A stretch of DNA of 64,000 nt from Amblyomma americanum (taxonomy: Eukaryota > Arthropoda > Arachnida > Ixodida > Ixodidae), in contig NC_135502.1 of assembly GCF_052857255.1 (NCBI RefSeq), forward strand, positions 155,916,599 to 155,980,598. The letters run 5' to 3'. A model generated the notes under the pieces. It was given only the letters and a program-made list of their open reading frames with translations. It was not told where the DNA came from and ran no database searches. Numbering within the stretch: position 1 is the stretch's first letter; every line of letters starts with the position of its first letter. The translations under genes were made by a program, and so were the position numbers. Below, piece after piece: positions 1 to 12,080 of this stretch.

Positions 1-1034
1 CAAGAATTGTCTTTATGGTTGAATATAATTAAACTAGAGTTAAATGTTAATAAAACAAATCTTATTGTATTTAAGGCACGTAACAAGCCTGATAACAGTG
101 AAATTAAGCTTACATTCAAAAATAGCGTAATTGAGCGTGTTTGTTCCTACAAATTTTTAGGCATAATCTTTGAAGAACACTTGAGTTGGACCCTGCATAT
201 TGATAAGATTCATGCCAGCATATCAAGGTCGTTATGTGTATTGCATAAACTTCGAGACCTTGTTCCGAAATGGCTGAAGTGGCAATTATATTATACCCTA
301 ATTCAATCACATCTTCATTATTGTTTACCTGTTTGGGGATCTACAACGAAAACTAACCTCACGAGGCTGATAACATTACAGAAGAAAGCAATACGATACG
401 TAGAAAACCTTGCATACAATGATCATACAGGTTTGTACTTCTCTAAGCATTCTATTCTAAAAGTCAATGACTTATTTGAGTTGAAACTGCTTTCTTATGT
501 GTTTAACAATTTCAAACATCATCCCAATAAATATGTTCTATTAAACTCTAGTAGTGACGTGCCTTATAAACTAAGACACGCCAGTTGCAGAGTACCATTC
601 GTAAGGACTTACTATGGAACCGAAATGCTTTCATATTTAATTCCCAGTCTTCTAAATAAACATACAAAGGCCATAGAAATTATTCAGAAATCTGTTTCCC
701 AAAAGTCTTTAAATAGAAATGCTAAAGCTTACCTCCTTTCTCGTCCGAATAATTAAAGGGTTGTTCATGCAGAAATTCTTGATGTCCCTGTTTTCTGTCA
801 ACTTTGTGAATTTTCATGTTTTTCTTATTGTGTTGTGCCTTGTAAATATTTACTTTATAATTATGTCATTGCAAGAGTATGCACCTTCCTCCTAGTTTTA
901 CCTTGTATAATTATGTATGCCGCTTGTCCTGAGCATTGTATCGGGTGCTTGGGCCCCGTCAGGCAGAGTGCATCTGCCTTTTGCCCATGTATCCGAGACC
1001 TTGTTGTCTGAAATAAAGATCTATCTATCTATCT
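1..1034 (+). mobile_element. 3' half of a CR1/L2-like LINE, cut by the window edge
   Basis: The element enters from the left edge already inside the reverse transcriptase. It runs through the end of ORF2 (stop at 754-756), a roughly 260-bp 3' UTR and an AATAAA-like stretch, and ends in four ATCT units at 1019-1034. A short microsatellite 3' tail instead of a long poly(A) is usual for CR1/L2-type LINEs. The satellite repeat begins directly after the tail. The 5' part lies outside the window, so full length and clade cannot be judged. The CR1/L2 assignment is inferred from protein style and tail. Confidence 0.8.
7..756 (+). CDS. LINE ORF2 C-terminal fragment (RT thumb and C-terminal region)
   Basis: About 249 open codons with no internal stop. 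The first residues (LSLWLN...LELNVNKTNLIVF) match the stretch that follows the catalytic FADD box in LINE reverse transcriptases, so the catalytic Asp pair lies just off the window. Next come the YKFLGIIFEEHLSW box (about residues 48-61) and the thumb-like YYTLIQSHLHYCLPVWG segment (about 94-110). Both are typical of CR1/L2/Jockey-group ORF2 proteins, which copy their own RNA at a nicked genomic target. The first Met is simply the first in the visible frame and not the true start. An open frame of this length suggests a fairly young copy. Confidence 0.8.
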   Translation: MSLWLNIIKLELNVNKTNLIVFKARNKPDNSEIKLTFKNSVIERVCSYKFLGIIFEEHLSWTLHIDKIHASISRSLCVLHKLRDLVPKWLKWQLYYTLIQSHLHYCLPVWGSTTKTNLTRLITLQKKAIRYVENLAYNDHTGLYFSKHSILKVNDLFELKLLSYVFNNFKHHPNKYVLLNSSSDVPYKLRHASCRVPFVRTYYGTEMLSYLIPSLLNKHTKAIEIIQKSVSQKSLNRNAKAYLLSRPNN

Positions 1035-1930
1035 ACATGAAGTTTCTTCAATATGGAGTTTCTCCAACAGGGAGTTTCTCCAACAGAATTATTCTACAAC
1101 ATGGAGTTTCTCCAACATGGAGTTTCTCCTACCTGGAGTTTCTCCAACATGGAGTTTCTCTAACAGGGAGCTTCTCTAGCATGAAGCTTCTCCAAAAGGA
1201 AGTTTCTCCAATGTGGTGCTTATGCAACATGGCGTTTCGCCATTAGGAACTTTCTCCAATATGAAGTTTCTCCAACAGCGAATTTCTCCAACAGGGAGTT
1301 TCTGCACCATATAGTTTCTCTAACAGGAAGTTTATCGAAAAGGGTGTTTGACCAACAGGGAATTTCTCGAACGTGAATTTTCGCCAACAACGAGTTTCTC
1401 CAACATAGTCTCCAACCTGGATATTCTCCAAGATGGAGTTTCGCAACAGGCATTTTCTCCAACAGGGAGTCTCTCCAACATGGAGTTTCTTTAACATGGA
1501 ATTTCTCAAGCAGGGAGTTGCTCCAACAGGGAGATTCTGCAACAAAGTTTTTCGAACAGGGAGTTCTGCAACCTGGAGTTTCTCCAGCATGAAGTTTCTC
1601 AACACTGAGTTTCTCGAAAATGAAGTGTCTCGAACATAGAATTTCTCCAGCATGGAGTCTCTCCAACAGGAAGTTTATCCAACAGCGAGTTTCTCCAACC
1701 TGGAGCTTCTCCAGAATGGAGTTCCTCAACAGAGATTTTTCCTAACAGGGTGTGTTTTTCTAAAGTGAAGATTCCCCAACCTGAAGTTTCTAAAAAAGGA
1801 AGTTTCTCCAACAGAGTGTTTCTGCAACATAAATTCTCCAACAGGGGTAATCTCCAACACCCAGTTTCTCCAACATCCAATTTCTCCAAAAGGAAGTTTG
1901 TCCACCATGGAGTTTCTCCATGAGGGAGTT

Positions 1931-2592
1931 TCTCCACCATAGAGTGTGTCAGCAGGGATTTTCTTCCAAAGGAATTGTCTCAAATTTGAAGTGTCTCGAA
2001 CAGAAAATTTCTCCAGCATGGAGTTTCTCCTACAAGGTTTTCCTCCAACATGAATTTTCTTCAACAGGGAGTTTTTCCTCCTGGACTTTGTCCAACAGGG
2101 GGTTGCTCCAAGAGAGAGTTTGTCCAACCTGGAGCTTCTCTAGCATAGAGTTCCTCAACAGGGATTTTCTCCAACAGAGAGTTTCTGCAAAATGGAGTTT
2201 CTCCAACATAGAGTTTCTCCAACAGGGAGCTTCTTCAACATGGAGTTTCTCCAAAAGAGTTTCTCCACCATAGAGTGTGTCAGCAGGGATTTTCTTCCAA
2301 AGGAATTGTCTCAAATTTGAAGTGTCTCGAACAGAAAATTTCTCCAGCATGGAGTTTCTTCTACAAGGTTTTCCTCCAACATGAATTTTCTTCAACAGGG
2401 AGTTTTTCCTCCTGGACTTTGTCCAACAGGGGGTTGCTCCAAGAGAGAGTTTGTCCAACATGGAGCTTCTCTAGCATAGAGTTCCTCAACAGGGATTTTC
2501 TCCAACAGAGAGTTTCTGCAAAATGAAGTTTCTCCAACATAGAGTTTCTCCAACAGGGAGCTTCTTCAACATGAAGTTTCTCCAAAAGAGAT
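1931..2592. repeat. Tandem 331-bp duplication inside the minisatellite
   Basis: A block starting with the variant TCTCCACCATAGAGTGTGTC at 1931 returns almost unchanged at 2262. The copies share idiosyncratic unit variants all along, including a cluster of CAAAGGAATTGTCTC and GTGTCTCGAACAG variants, and differ at only a few positions. The 331-bp step is not a multiple of 16, because some units carry indels. This is a recent higher-order duplication compared with the diverged single units. Confidence 0.85.
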
Positions 2593-5500
2593 TTTCTCCA
2601 ATGTGGAGTTCCTCCAACAGGCATTTTCTCCAACAGGGAGATTCTCAAACAGGGTGATTCTACAACATGGAGATTCTCCAACAAGGAATTTCTCCAACAT
2701 GGTTTCTCCAACAAGGAGTTTCGCCAACCTGGTGTTTCTCCAGCATGGAGTATCTCAGGAGGGAGTTTCTTCAAAAGAGAGATTCTCCAATCTGCAGTTT
2801 CTCCAGCATGGAGTTTCTCAACAGGGACTTTCTTAAAAAAGGAGATTCTCAAACATGATATTTCTCGAACAGGGATTTTCTCCAGCATGGAGTTTTTACT
2901 TCGCGGAGCGTCTCCAACAAGGATTGGCTCCATCAAGGATTTCCTCCAACATGAAGTTTCTCCAACAGGAAGTTTCTCCAACATTACGATTCGCAAGCGT
3001 GAATTTCCTCAGCAGCGATTTTCTCCAACAGGAAGCTTCCGCAAAATGGAGTTTCTCCAACAGAGATTCTCTAACAAGGAGCTTCTCCAGCATGAAATTT
3101 CTCCAAAATGAGTTTCTCCAACATGGTGGTTATCCAACAAGGAGTTTCTCCAATAGGTAGTTTCTCCAATATGAAGTTTCTTTAACAGCGAGTTTCTCCA
3201 ACAGGGAGTTTCACCAACATATAGTTTCTCTAACAGGAAGAATCTCGAAAAGGGTGTTTGTCCAACAGGGAGTTTCTCCAACTTGATGTTTATCCAACAT
3301 TGAGTTTCTCCACCAGAGAATTTTTCCAATATGGAGTTCCTCCAACAGTGAGTTTCTCCAAAAAGGAGATTCTACAACATGGATTTTCTCTAAGTAGGAG
3401 TTTCTCCAACAGGGAATTTCTCGAACATGGAGTTCCTCCAAAAGGGAGTTTCCCCAGCCTGGGGTTTCTCCAGCTTGGAGTTTCTCAACACGGACATCCT
3501 TCAACAGGGGCTTTCTCGAGCATTAAGTTTCTCGAATAGGAAATTTCTCCAGCATGGAGAATCTTCAACAGGGAGTTTCTCCAACAGAGAGGTTCTCAAA
3601 CCTGGAGCTTCTACAGCATGAACTTCCTCAACAGAGAGTTTTTAATTAGGGTGTTTCTCTAACGTGAAGTTTCTCCTACCTATATTTTCTAAAACAGAGA
3701 GTATCTCCAATGTAGTGTTCCTGCAACATAGTTTATTAAACAGAGAGAATCTCCAACATGTATTTGTGCAACGCAAAGTTTCTGCAGCAGGAAGTTTCTC
3801 CAACATGGAGTTTCTCCAACAGGAAGTTTCTCCAACTTGCAGTTTCTCCATTATGGAGTTCCTCAACACGGAGTTTCTTGAACAGGATGTTTCTCCAAAG
3901 TGAAAGTTCTTCAACGCGAAGTTTATTCAACATAAAATTTGTGCATCATAGAGTTTATTCAACAGGGAGTTTCTTCAACATGAAACTTATCCAACATGGA
4001 GTTTCTACAACATACAGTTTCACCAACAGGGCGTTTATCCAAACAGGAAGTTTCTTCAATAGATTTTCTCCAACATGAAATTTATCCAACGGCAAGTTTC
4101 TTCAACAAGGAGTTCGTCCTACAGCGAGTTTGTCCAACACAGTGTTTCTCCAACAGGTAGTTTCACCAACATGAAATTTAAACAGCATTTAGTTTCTTCA
4201 ACCGGGAGTTTCTCAGAGATTTGCTTTAACAAAGAGTTTCTCCAACAGGAAATTTCGCCAATCTAGAGTTTCTCCAACATAGAGTTTCTCAACAGGGAGT
4301 TTCTCTATCATGAAGCGTTTCCAACAGAAAGTTGCTCCATTGTGCTTTCTCGAACAATTAGTTTGTCCAACAAGCAGTTTCTCCAATTTGGCCATTCTAA
4401 ACAGGGAGTTTCTCCCGCATAGTTTTTCTACCATGGAGTGTCTCTAACATAGAGTTTCCCAACAAGGAGTTTCTCCAACAATGAATTTCTCCAGCAGGAA
4501 GTTTCTCCAAAAGGAAATTTCTGCAACATTTTCTCCAACATGGAGTTTCTCTAACAGAGCGATTCTCTAATAATAGAGTTTCTTGAAAATGATGTTTCGC
4601 CAATGGAGAGTTTGTCCAACAGGGAGTTTTTCCAACAGAGTTTCTCCAACAGGGAGTTCCTCTATCACAGATTTTCTCCAGCATAAATTATCTACATGAA
4701 GTTTCTAAACAAAGAATTTTTCTAACATGGAGTTTCCACGACAGAGAATGTCTCCAAAATCGAGTATTTCCGACACAGAATTACTCCAACCGGGAGTTTT
4801 CCCATAGCTGGTTTCTCTAAAAGAGAGTTTCTGCAACATGCAGTTTCTGCAACTTTGAGGTTCTCTAACAGGGAGTTTCTCGAACATAAAGTTTCTCAAA
4901 TATGGAGTTTCTTCAACCTGGAGTTTCTCAAGCATGCAGTTTTTCAACAGGGAGCTTCTTCGACATGGAGTTCCTCCAAAAGAGATTTTCTCCAATGTGG
5001 AGTTCCTCCAACAGAAATTTTCTCCAACACGGAGATTCTCAAACATGAAGATTCTACAGCATGGAGATTCTCCAACATGGAGATTCTACAAAATGGAGTT
5101 TCTCTAACAGGGAGTTTCTCCAACAAGGAGTTTCCCCAACCTGGTGTTTCTCCCGCATGGAGTTTCTCAACAGGGAGTTTCTTAAAAAAAGTTTCTCAAA
5201 CATGAAGTGTCTCGAGCAGGGAATTTCTCCAGCATGAAGTTTTTACTAGCCGGAGCTTCTCCAACAAGGATTGGCTCCATCAAGGATTTCCTCCAACATG
5301 GAGCTTCTCCAACAGGAAGTTTCTACAACCTTAAGATTCGCCAGCATCAAGTTCCTCAGCAGGGATTTTCTCCAACAGGAAGCTTCTCCAAAATGGAGCT
5401 TCTCCAACATAGAGATTCTATAACAAGGAGCTTGTCCAGTATGAAATTTCTCCAAAATGAGTTTCTGCAACATTGTGGTTATCCAACAAGGAGTTTCTCC

Positions 5501-6077
5501 AATAGGTAGTTTCTCCAATATGGAGTTTCTTTAACATCGAGTTTCTCCAACAGGGAGTTTCACCAAAATATATTTTCTCTTACAGGAAGAATCTCGAAAA
5601 GGGTGTTTGTCCAACAGGAAGTTTCTCCAACTTGAAATTTATCCAACATTGATTTTCTCCAACCGAGAATTTTTCCAATATGGAGTTCCTCAAACAGTGA
5701 GTTTCTCCAACACAGAGATTCTACAACATGGATTTTCAATAAGATGGAGTATCTCCAACAGGGAATTTCTCGAACATAGAGTTCCTCCAACAGGGAGTTT
5801 AGCCAGCCTGGAGTTTCTCCAGCATGGAGTTTCCAACACGTACTTCCTTCAACAGGGGGTTTCTCAAGCATTAAGTTTCTCGAATAGGAAATTTCTCCAG
5901 CATGGAGAATTTCCAACAGGGATTTTCTCCAACAGAGAGGTTCTGAAACCTGGAGCTTCTACAGCATGAACTTCCTCAACAGAGAGTTTTTAAACAGGGT
6001 GTTTCTCTAACGTGAAGTTTCTCCAACCTATATTTTCTAAAACAGAGTATCTCCAATGTAGTGTTCCTGCAACATAG
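2580..6077. repeat. Segmental duplication, 2580-3735 and 4976-6077
   Basis: Rare unit variants occur in the same order in two blocks about 2.35 kb apart. Examples are AAGGATTGGCTCCATCAAGG at 2929 and 5266, the AGAGATTTTCTCCAATGTGG variant near 2587 and 4981, and the run ending with GTGTTCCTGCAACATAG near 3716 and 6060. Offsets drift between about 2335 and 2395, so small indels have accumulated. The array has grown by copying kilobase blocks as well as single units. Confidence 0.75.
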
Positions 6078-9000
6078 ATTTTAAACAGGGAGAATCTTCA
6101 AAATGGAGTTTCTCGAACGCATAGTTTCTGCAGCAGGAAGTTTCTCCAACATGGAGTTTCTCCAGCATGGAGTGTCTCAACAGGGAGTTTCATCAAAAGA
6201 GACATTCTCAAACATGAAGTGTCTCGATCAGGGATATTCTTCAGCATGGAGTTTCTCCAACACAGAGTTTTTCCAACAAGGATTTGCTATAACAAAAACT
6301 TCCTCCAACGGAGAATTCTCCATCTGGAGTTTCTTCAACAGAGAGTTGCTCCAACAGAGTTTCTCCAACATGGAGATTCGCCAGCATGGAGTTACTCAAC
6401 AGGCACTCTCTCCAACAGAGAGCTTCTGCAACATATAATTTCTCCAACTTCGAGTTCTTCTAACAGCGAGATGCTCCCGCATGAAGTTTCTTCAAAAGGC
6501 AGTTTCTCCAACGTGGTGATGATTTAACATGGAGTTTCTTCAATCTGATGTTTTTCCAAAAGAAAATTTCTACAACAGGGAGTTTCTCCAACGTAGAGTA
6601 TCTCTAACAGGGAGTTTCTAGAAAAGGGTGTCTGTCCAACAGTGAGTTTCTCCAACATAAATTTTCGCCAACAGGAAGTTTCTCCAACATAATCTCCAAC
6701 CTGGAGTTTCTCAAACATGGTGTTTGTCAACAAGGAAATTTTGCAACAGAGGGTTTCTCCAACAGCCTCCAACCTGGAGATTCTCCAACATGAAGTTTGT
6801 CAACAGGGATTTTCTCCAACGGGGAGTCTCTCCAACATAAAATTTCTACATAGAATTTCACCAAAAGGAAGTTTCTGCACAGGGAATTTTCTCCAAAGTA
6901 GCGTTTCTCCAACAGAGAGTTTGTTCAGAAGGGAGTTTCTCCAACAGGGAAATTTTGCGGCATGGAGTGTCTTTAAAAAGGAATTTCTCAAGCATGTAAT
7001 TTCTCCAACAGAGAGATTCTGCAACAAGCAGTTTATCTTACAGGGAGCTTCTCCAACGTGGAGTTTATCAAACATGGACTCTCTCCAACAGGGAGTCTCT
7101 CCAATTGGGAGATTCGCCAACAGGGAGATTCTACAAAATGGAGTTTCTCTAACATGGAGTTTCTCCAACATGGAGTTTCTCCAATAGGAAGTTTCTCTAA
7201 CCTGGAGTTTCTTCAGCATGAATTTTCTCCAAGAGGGAGTTTCTCCAACCTGGAGCTCCTCCTGCAAGGAGTTTCTCAACAGGGAGTTTTTGCAACCGGG
7301 AGCTTCTACAACATGAAGTTTCTCTAACATGGAGTTTCTCTAACAGAGATTCTCCAAAATAAAGTTTCTTCAAAAAGGAGTTTCTCCAACGTGGTGTTTA
7401 TCCAACAAGAGTTTCACCAATATGGAGTTTCTCCAGCAGCGAGTATCTTCTACAGAGAGTTTCTCCAACATATAGTTTCTTTAACAGGAAGTTTCTGGAA
7501 AATGATGTTTGTCCAAAAATGGAGTTTCTCCATCATGTTGTTTATTTAAAATAGAGTTTCTCCAAAAGGAACTTTTTCCAACATGGAGTTTTTTCAACAG
7601 AGAGTTTCTCCCACCTGGAGTTTCTCCATCATGGAGTTTCTCAACAGAGAGTTTTTTCACAAGGCAGTTTCTCAAACTTTGTCTGGAACAGGGAATTAGT
7701 TTCTGGAACGGAGAATGTTTTCCAGCATGTAGTTTCTCCTACACGGAGTTTCTCTAACAAGGGTTTGCTCCAACATAAAGTTCCTCCAACAGGGAGTTTC
7801 TCTATTTGATGTTTCTCCAACAGTTTCCCCAAGCAAGAGATTCGCCAGCATGGAGTTCCTCAACAGGGAGTTTCTCCAACGTGGTGCTTATCCAGTATGG
7901 AGTTTCTCCAACAGGGAGTTTCTCCAAAATAGATTTTTGCAAACAGAGAGTTTCTCCAACATAGTCTCCAACCTGGAGATTCTTCAACATGATGTGTCTC
8001 AACAGTGTTTTTCTCCACCAGGGAGTCTCTCCAACATAGTTTCTTCACACACGGAATTTCACCAACAGGAAGTTTCTGCACCAAGAATTTTCTTCAACAT
8101 GAAGCTTTTTCAACAGGAATTTACTTCAACATAGATTTTTTTATAAGAGGGGTTTTGTTCAAAAGGAGCTTCTGCAACAGGGAGATTCTGCGACATGAAG
8201 TTTCTCCAAACGTGAAATTTCTCAAGCAGGAAGTTTCTCCAACAGGAAGATTCTGCAATATGCAGTCCTTCTAAAGGAAGCTTCTGCAATGTGGAGTTTG
8301 TCCAACGTGAAGTTTCTCTAGCAGAGAGTTTCTCCAATATGAAGATTCTTCAACAGAGTCTCTACAACAGGGAGATTCGCCAACAGGGAGATTCTACAAC
8401 ATGGAGTTTCTCCAACATGGAGTTTCTCCATCAGGAAGTTCCTCCAACAGGAATTTCTCCAACCTGGAGTTTATTCAGCATGGAGTTTTTCAACAGACAG
8501 TATCTTCAGGTAGATTCTCAAACATGAAGTGTCTCGAACAGAGAATTAACCCAGCATTGAGTTTCTCCAACAGGGAGTTTTTCCAACAGGGAGCTTTTCC
8601 AACATGAAGTATCTCCAACCTGGAGCTTCTCCAACATGGAGCTCCTCAAAAGGGAGTTTCTCCAACAGAGATATTCTGCAACATGGAGTTTCTTCAACAT
8701 GGAGTTTCTCTAACAGGGAGCTTCCCCAGCGTGAAGTTTCTCAAAAAAAAGTTTTTCCAACGTAGTGTTTATCCAACATGAAGTTTCACCAATAGGGATT
8801 TTCTCCAGTATGAAATTCCTCCTACAGCGAGTTTCTGAAAAAGGAAGTTTCTCCTACATAGAGTTTCTCTAACGGGACGTTTCTCGAAAAGGGTTTATCC
8901 GGCAGGGAAATTCTCCGACATAGATTTTCGCCAACAGAGAGTTTCTCCAACGTAGTTTCCTACATAGAGTTTCTCCAGCATGGAGTTTCTCCAACTTGGA

Positions 9001-10090
9001 GTTTCTCCAACTGGAGTTTCTCCAATATGGAGTTGCTCAACACGGAGTTTCTTCAACAGGATGTTTCTCCAAAGTGAAAGTTCTTCAACGCGGAGTTTCT
9101 CCAACATAAAATTTGTCCATCATAGAGTTTATTCAACAGGGAGTTTCTTCAACATGAAACTTATCCAACATGGAGTTTCTACAACATACAGTTTCACCAA
9201 CAGGGCGTTTATCCAAACAGGAAGTTTCTTCAATAGATTTTCTCCAACATGAAATTTATCCAACGGCAAGTTTCTTCAACAGGGAGTTCCTCCAACAGGG
9301 AGTTTGTCCAACACAGTGTTTCTCCAACAGGTAGTTTCACCAACATGAAATTTAACCAGCATTGAGTTTCTTCAACCGGGAATTTCTCAAACAGGAATTT
9401 GCTCCAACAAAGAGTTTCTCCAACAGGAAGTTTCGCCAATCTAGAGTTTCTCCAACATAGAGTTTCTCAACAGGGAGTTCCTCTATCATGAAGCGTTTCC
9501 AACAGAAAGTTTCTCCATTGTGCAGTTTCTCCAACTTGGCGATTCTAAACAGGAAGTTTCTCCCGCATAGTTTTTCTAACATGGAGTGTCTCTAACATAG
9601 AGTTTCCCAAGGAGTTTCTCCAACAATGACTTTCTCCAGCAGGAAGTTTCTCCAAAAGGTAGTTTCTGCAACATATTTTCTCCAACATGGAGTTTCTCTA
9701 AGAGAAAGATTCTCTAATATAGAGTTTCTTCAAAATGGTGTTTGTTCAACGGAGTGTTTGTCCAACAGAGAGTTTTTCCAACACAGAGTTTCTCCAACAG
9801 GGAGTTCCTCCATCACAGATTTTCTCGAGCATCAAATATCTACATGAAGTTTCTAAACAGAGAATTTTTCTAACATGAAGTTTCCACGACGGAGGATGTC
9901 TCCAACATCGAGTATTTCCGACATAGAATTACTCCAACCGGGAGTTTTTCCATAGCTTGTATCTCTAAAAGAGAGTTTCTGCAACATGCAGTTTCTGCAA
10001 CTTTGAGTTTCTCTAACAGAGAGTTTCTCGAACATAAAGTTTCTCAAATATGGAGTTTCTTCAACCTGGTGTTTCTCCAGCATGCAGTTT
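3838..10090. repeat. Segmental duplication, 3838-4940 and 8985-10090
   Basis: Two blocks about 5.15 kb apart share distinctive variants in the same order: TGAAAGTTCTTCAACGCG at 3901 and 9075, the CATACAGTTTCACCAACAGG run near 4010 and 9185, and GAGTATTTCCGACA near 4761 and 9909. The blocks stay recognisable for about 1.1 kb. The second copy lacks a few units present in the first. Together with the other duplicated blocks this shows layered growth of the array. Confidence 0.75.
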
Positions 10091-10961
10091 TTCAACAGGG
10101 AGTTTCTTCAACAGCAAGTTTCTCAAACATGACGTGTCCCTAACAGAGAGTTTCTCCAAAATGGAGTTTCTCCATCAAGGAATCGCTCCAATATGCAGTT
10201 TCTGCAACAGGGGTTCTCTCAAACAGAGATGTTCGTCAACAGGGAGTTTCTCCACCATGGAGATTCTACAACTGGAGTTTCTCCAGCAGAAAGTTTCTCC
10301 AGCCGCAGTTTCTGCAACATGGAGTTTCTACAACCTTGAGTTTCTCCAGCATAGAGTTTCTCCAAAGTGAGGTTTCTCCAACCTGAACTTTCTCCGAAAT
10401 AAAATTTGTACTACATGGCGTTTATCCAACAGGGAGATTCTCCAACATAGAGTTTCACAAGGAGCGAGTTTCGCAAACATCAAATTTATCCAGCAGGCAC
10501 TTTCCCCTAAATAGAGCTTCTAGAACAGGGAGTTTCTCTAACATAGTTTCAACAACAGCGCGTTTCTCCTAACAGGGAGTTGCTCCAACAGAGAGCTCCT
10601 CCAACATAGAGTTTCTACAAGATGAAGTTTCTCACCGCGAGCTTTTCCAACATAGAATTTCTTCAATATAATTTTTCTCCAAGGGTGTGTTTTTTCAATA
10701 GGGAGTTTCTCCAAAATGGTTTTTTTCCACCATGGAGTTTATCCAACATGGAATTTCTCCAACAGCAATTGTCTCCAACAGAGATTTCCTGCAACACGGA
10801 TTTTCTTCAACAGGGACTATCTCCAAAATGGAGTTTATCCATCAGGGATGTTATCCTACAGGTAGTATCTCCAGCATGGAGTTCCTCAACAGGAAGTTTC
10901 TCATAAAGGTTGTTTCTCCAACGTGAAGTTTTTCCAACCTTGAGATTCTCCAACAGAGTTT

Positions 10962-11253
10962 CTGCAATGTAGCGTTTCGCCAACATGGAGTTTCTCTAAT
11001 AGGGACCTTCTGCAACATGTATTTTCTACAAAAGGGAGTTTCTCCTATGGAAGTTGTCACTATCGTTCAGGCCAACCGGGACCAGTGAACCTATCGTGGT
11101 AATGTGGTTTAGAGCACTTTAATCCGACTGGCTTAAGACTGAAGTGATTACCTTCAAATCGCGTCAGGCTGCAATGTAGCGTTTCGCCAACATGGAGTTT
11201 CTCTAATAGGGACCTTCTTCAACATGTATTTTCTACAAAAGGGAGTTTCTCCT
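10962..11253. repeat. 85-bp direct duplication flanking a non-satellite insert
   Basis: The satellite segment beginning CTGCAATGTAGCGTTTCGCC at 10962 ends near 11046 and reappears at 11169-11253 with only one or two differences. The 207-bp offset is filled by about 120 bp that does not resemble the satellite unit. This is either a real duplication-insertion event or an assembly join. Confidence 0.85.
11047..11168. other. Foreign ~120-bp insert in the minisatellite
   Basis: This is the only stretch of any length within 1035-12080 in which the 16-bp periodicity is lost. It is mixed-composition DNA (for example GGCCAACCGGGACCAGTGAA near 11079) with no open frame, inverted ends or microsatellite tail. 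I recognise no family. The perfect satellite duplication on both sides is too long (about 85 bp) to be a transposon target duplication. Confidence 0.7.
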
Positions 11254-12080
11254 ACATAGAGTTATCCAACATAGTTTCTCCAAAAGAGAGTTTCTCCAAT
11301 ATGTTGTTTCTCCAACAGGGAGTTCCTCGAACACGGAATAAGCTCCAATATTGAGTTTCTCTAACAGGGCGTTTCTCTAACAGGAAGTTTCTCTGACAGG
11401 GAGTTTCTTCAACATAGAGTTTCTCCAACAGGGTGTTTCTCCAATCTAGAGTTTCTCCACCATGGCGTACCTCATCAGGGAGTTTCTCCAACAGTGTGTT
11501 TCTCCAACGTGAAGTTTCTCCAACCTGGAGTTTCTCCAACATAAAATTTGTCGAACATGGAGTTTCTACAACGCCGACTTCTCCAACATAGAGTTTCCGC
11601 AACAGAGAGTTTCCTCAACACGCGGTTTCTCCAACATAGAATTTTACCAACAGGGCGTTTTTCCGAACAGGCAGTTTCTCTAACAGGGATTTTCTCCAGC
11701 ATGAAATTTATTCAACAGAGTTTCTTCAACAGGGTGTTCTCTAACAGGGAGTTTCTCTAACATAGAGTTTCTCTAACAAGGAGTTTTTTCTATATGAAAT
11801 TTATCCAAAAGCGAGTTTCTTCAACAGAGAGTTTCTCTAACTGGGAGTTTCTCCAACATGGATTTGCTCCAACATGGAGTTTCTCCAACAGAGAGTTTCT
11901 CCAACATAGATTTTCTACAACAAATAGTTTCTCGAACAGAGTTTAGCCAATCTGGAGTTTCTCCAACATGGAGTTTCTCAACAGTTAATTTCTCTAATGT
12001 GGAGTTATTCCAAACGAGTGTTTCTCCAAAGTAGAGTTTCACGAATAGGGAGTTTCTCCAACTACAGTTTCTCCAACGTA

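Larger units (their letters stand above)
1035..12080. repeat. 11-kb minisatellite, 16-bp unit GAGTTTCTCCAACAKG
   Basis: Nearly the whole stretch consists of diverged copies of a 16-bp unit, close to GAGTTTCTCCAACAGG or GAGTTTCTCCAACATG. Clean runs, such as 7141-7220, repeat every 16 bases. At 16 bp throughout this is about 690 units. Units differ by point changes and small indels, so the array is old or fast-evolving, but it also contains long segmental duplications (separate entries). Three units make 48 nt, that is 16 codons. The consensus translates in all plus frames as the cycle EFLQQGVSPTGSFSNR and in all minus frames as LLEKLPVGETPCWRNS, with no stop codon. Frames found here on both strands are therefore artefacts of unit composition. 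I see no transcription signal that would make it a gene. Confidence 0.95.

Noticed and set aside
1035..12080. Dozens of open frames of 60-211 codons on both strands, resembling a large repeat-protein family
   Set aside because: The 16-bp unit has no stops in any frame, so such frames are expected by construction. They start and end at random unit mutations and overlap on both strands.
1035..12080. CRISPR-like array of short direct repeats
   Set aside because: Repeats are contiguous with no unique spacers, the host is eukaryotic, and no cas genes are present.
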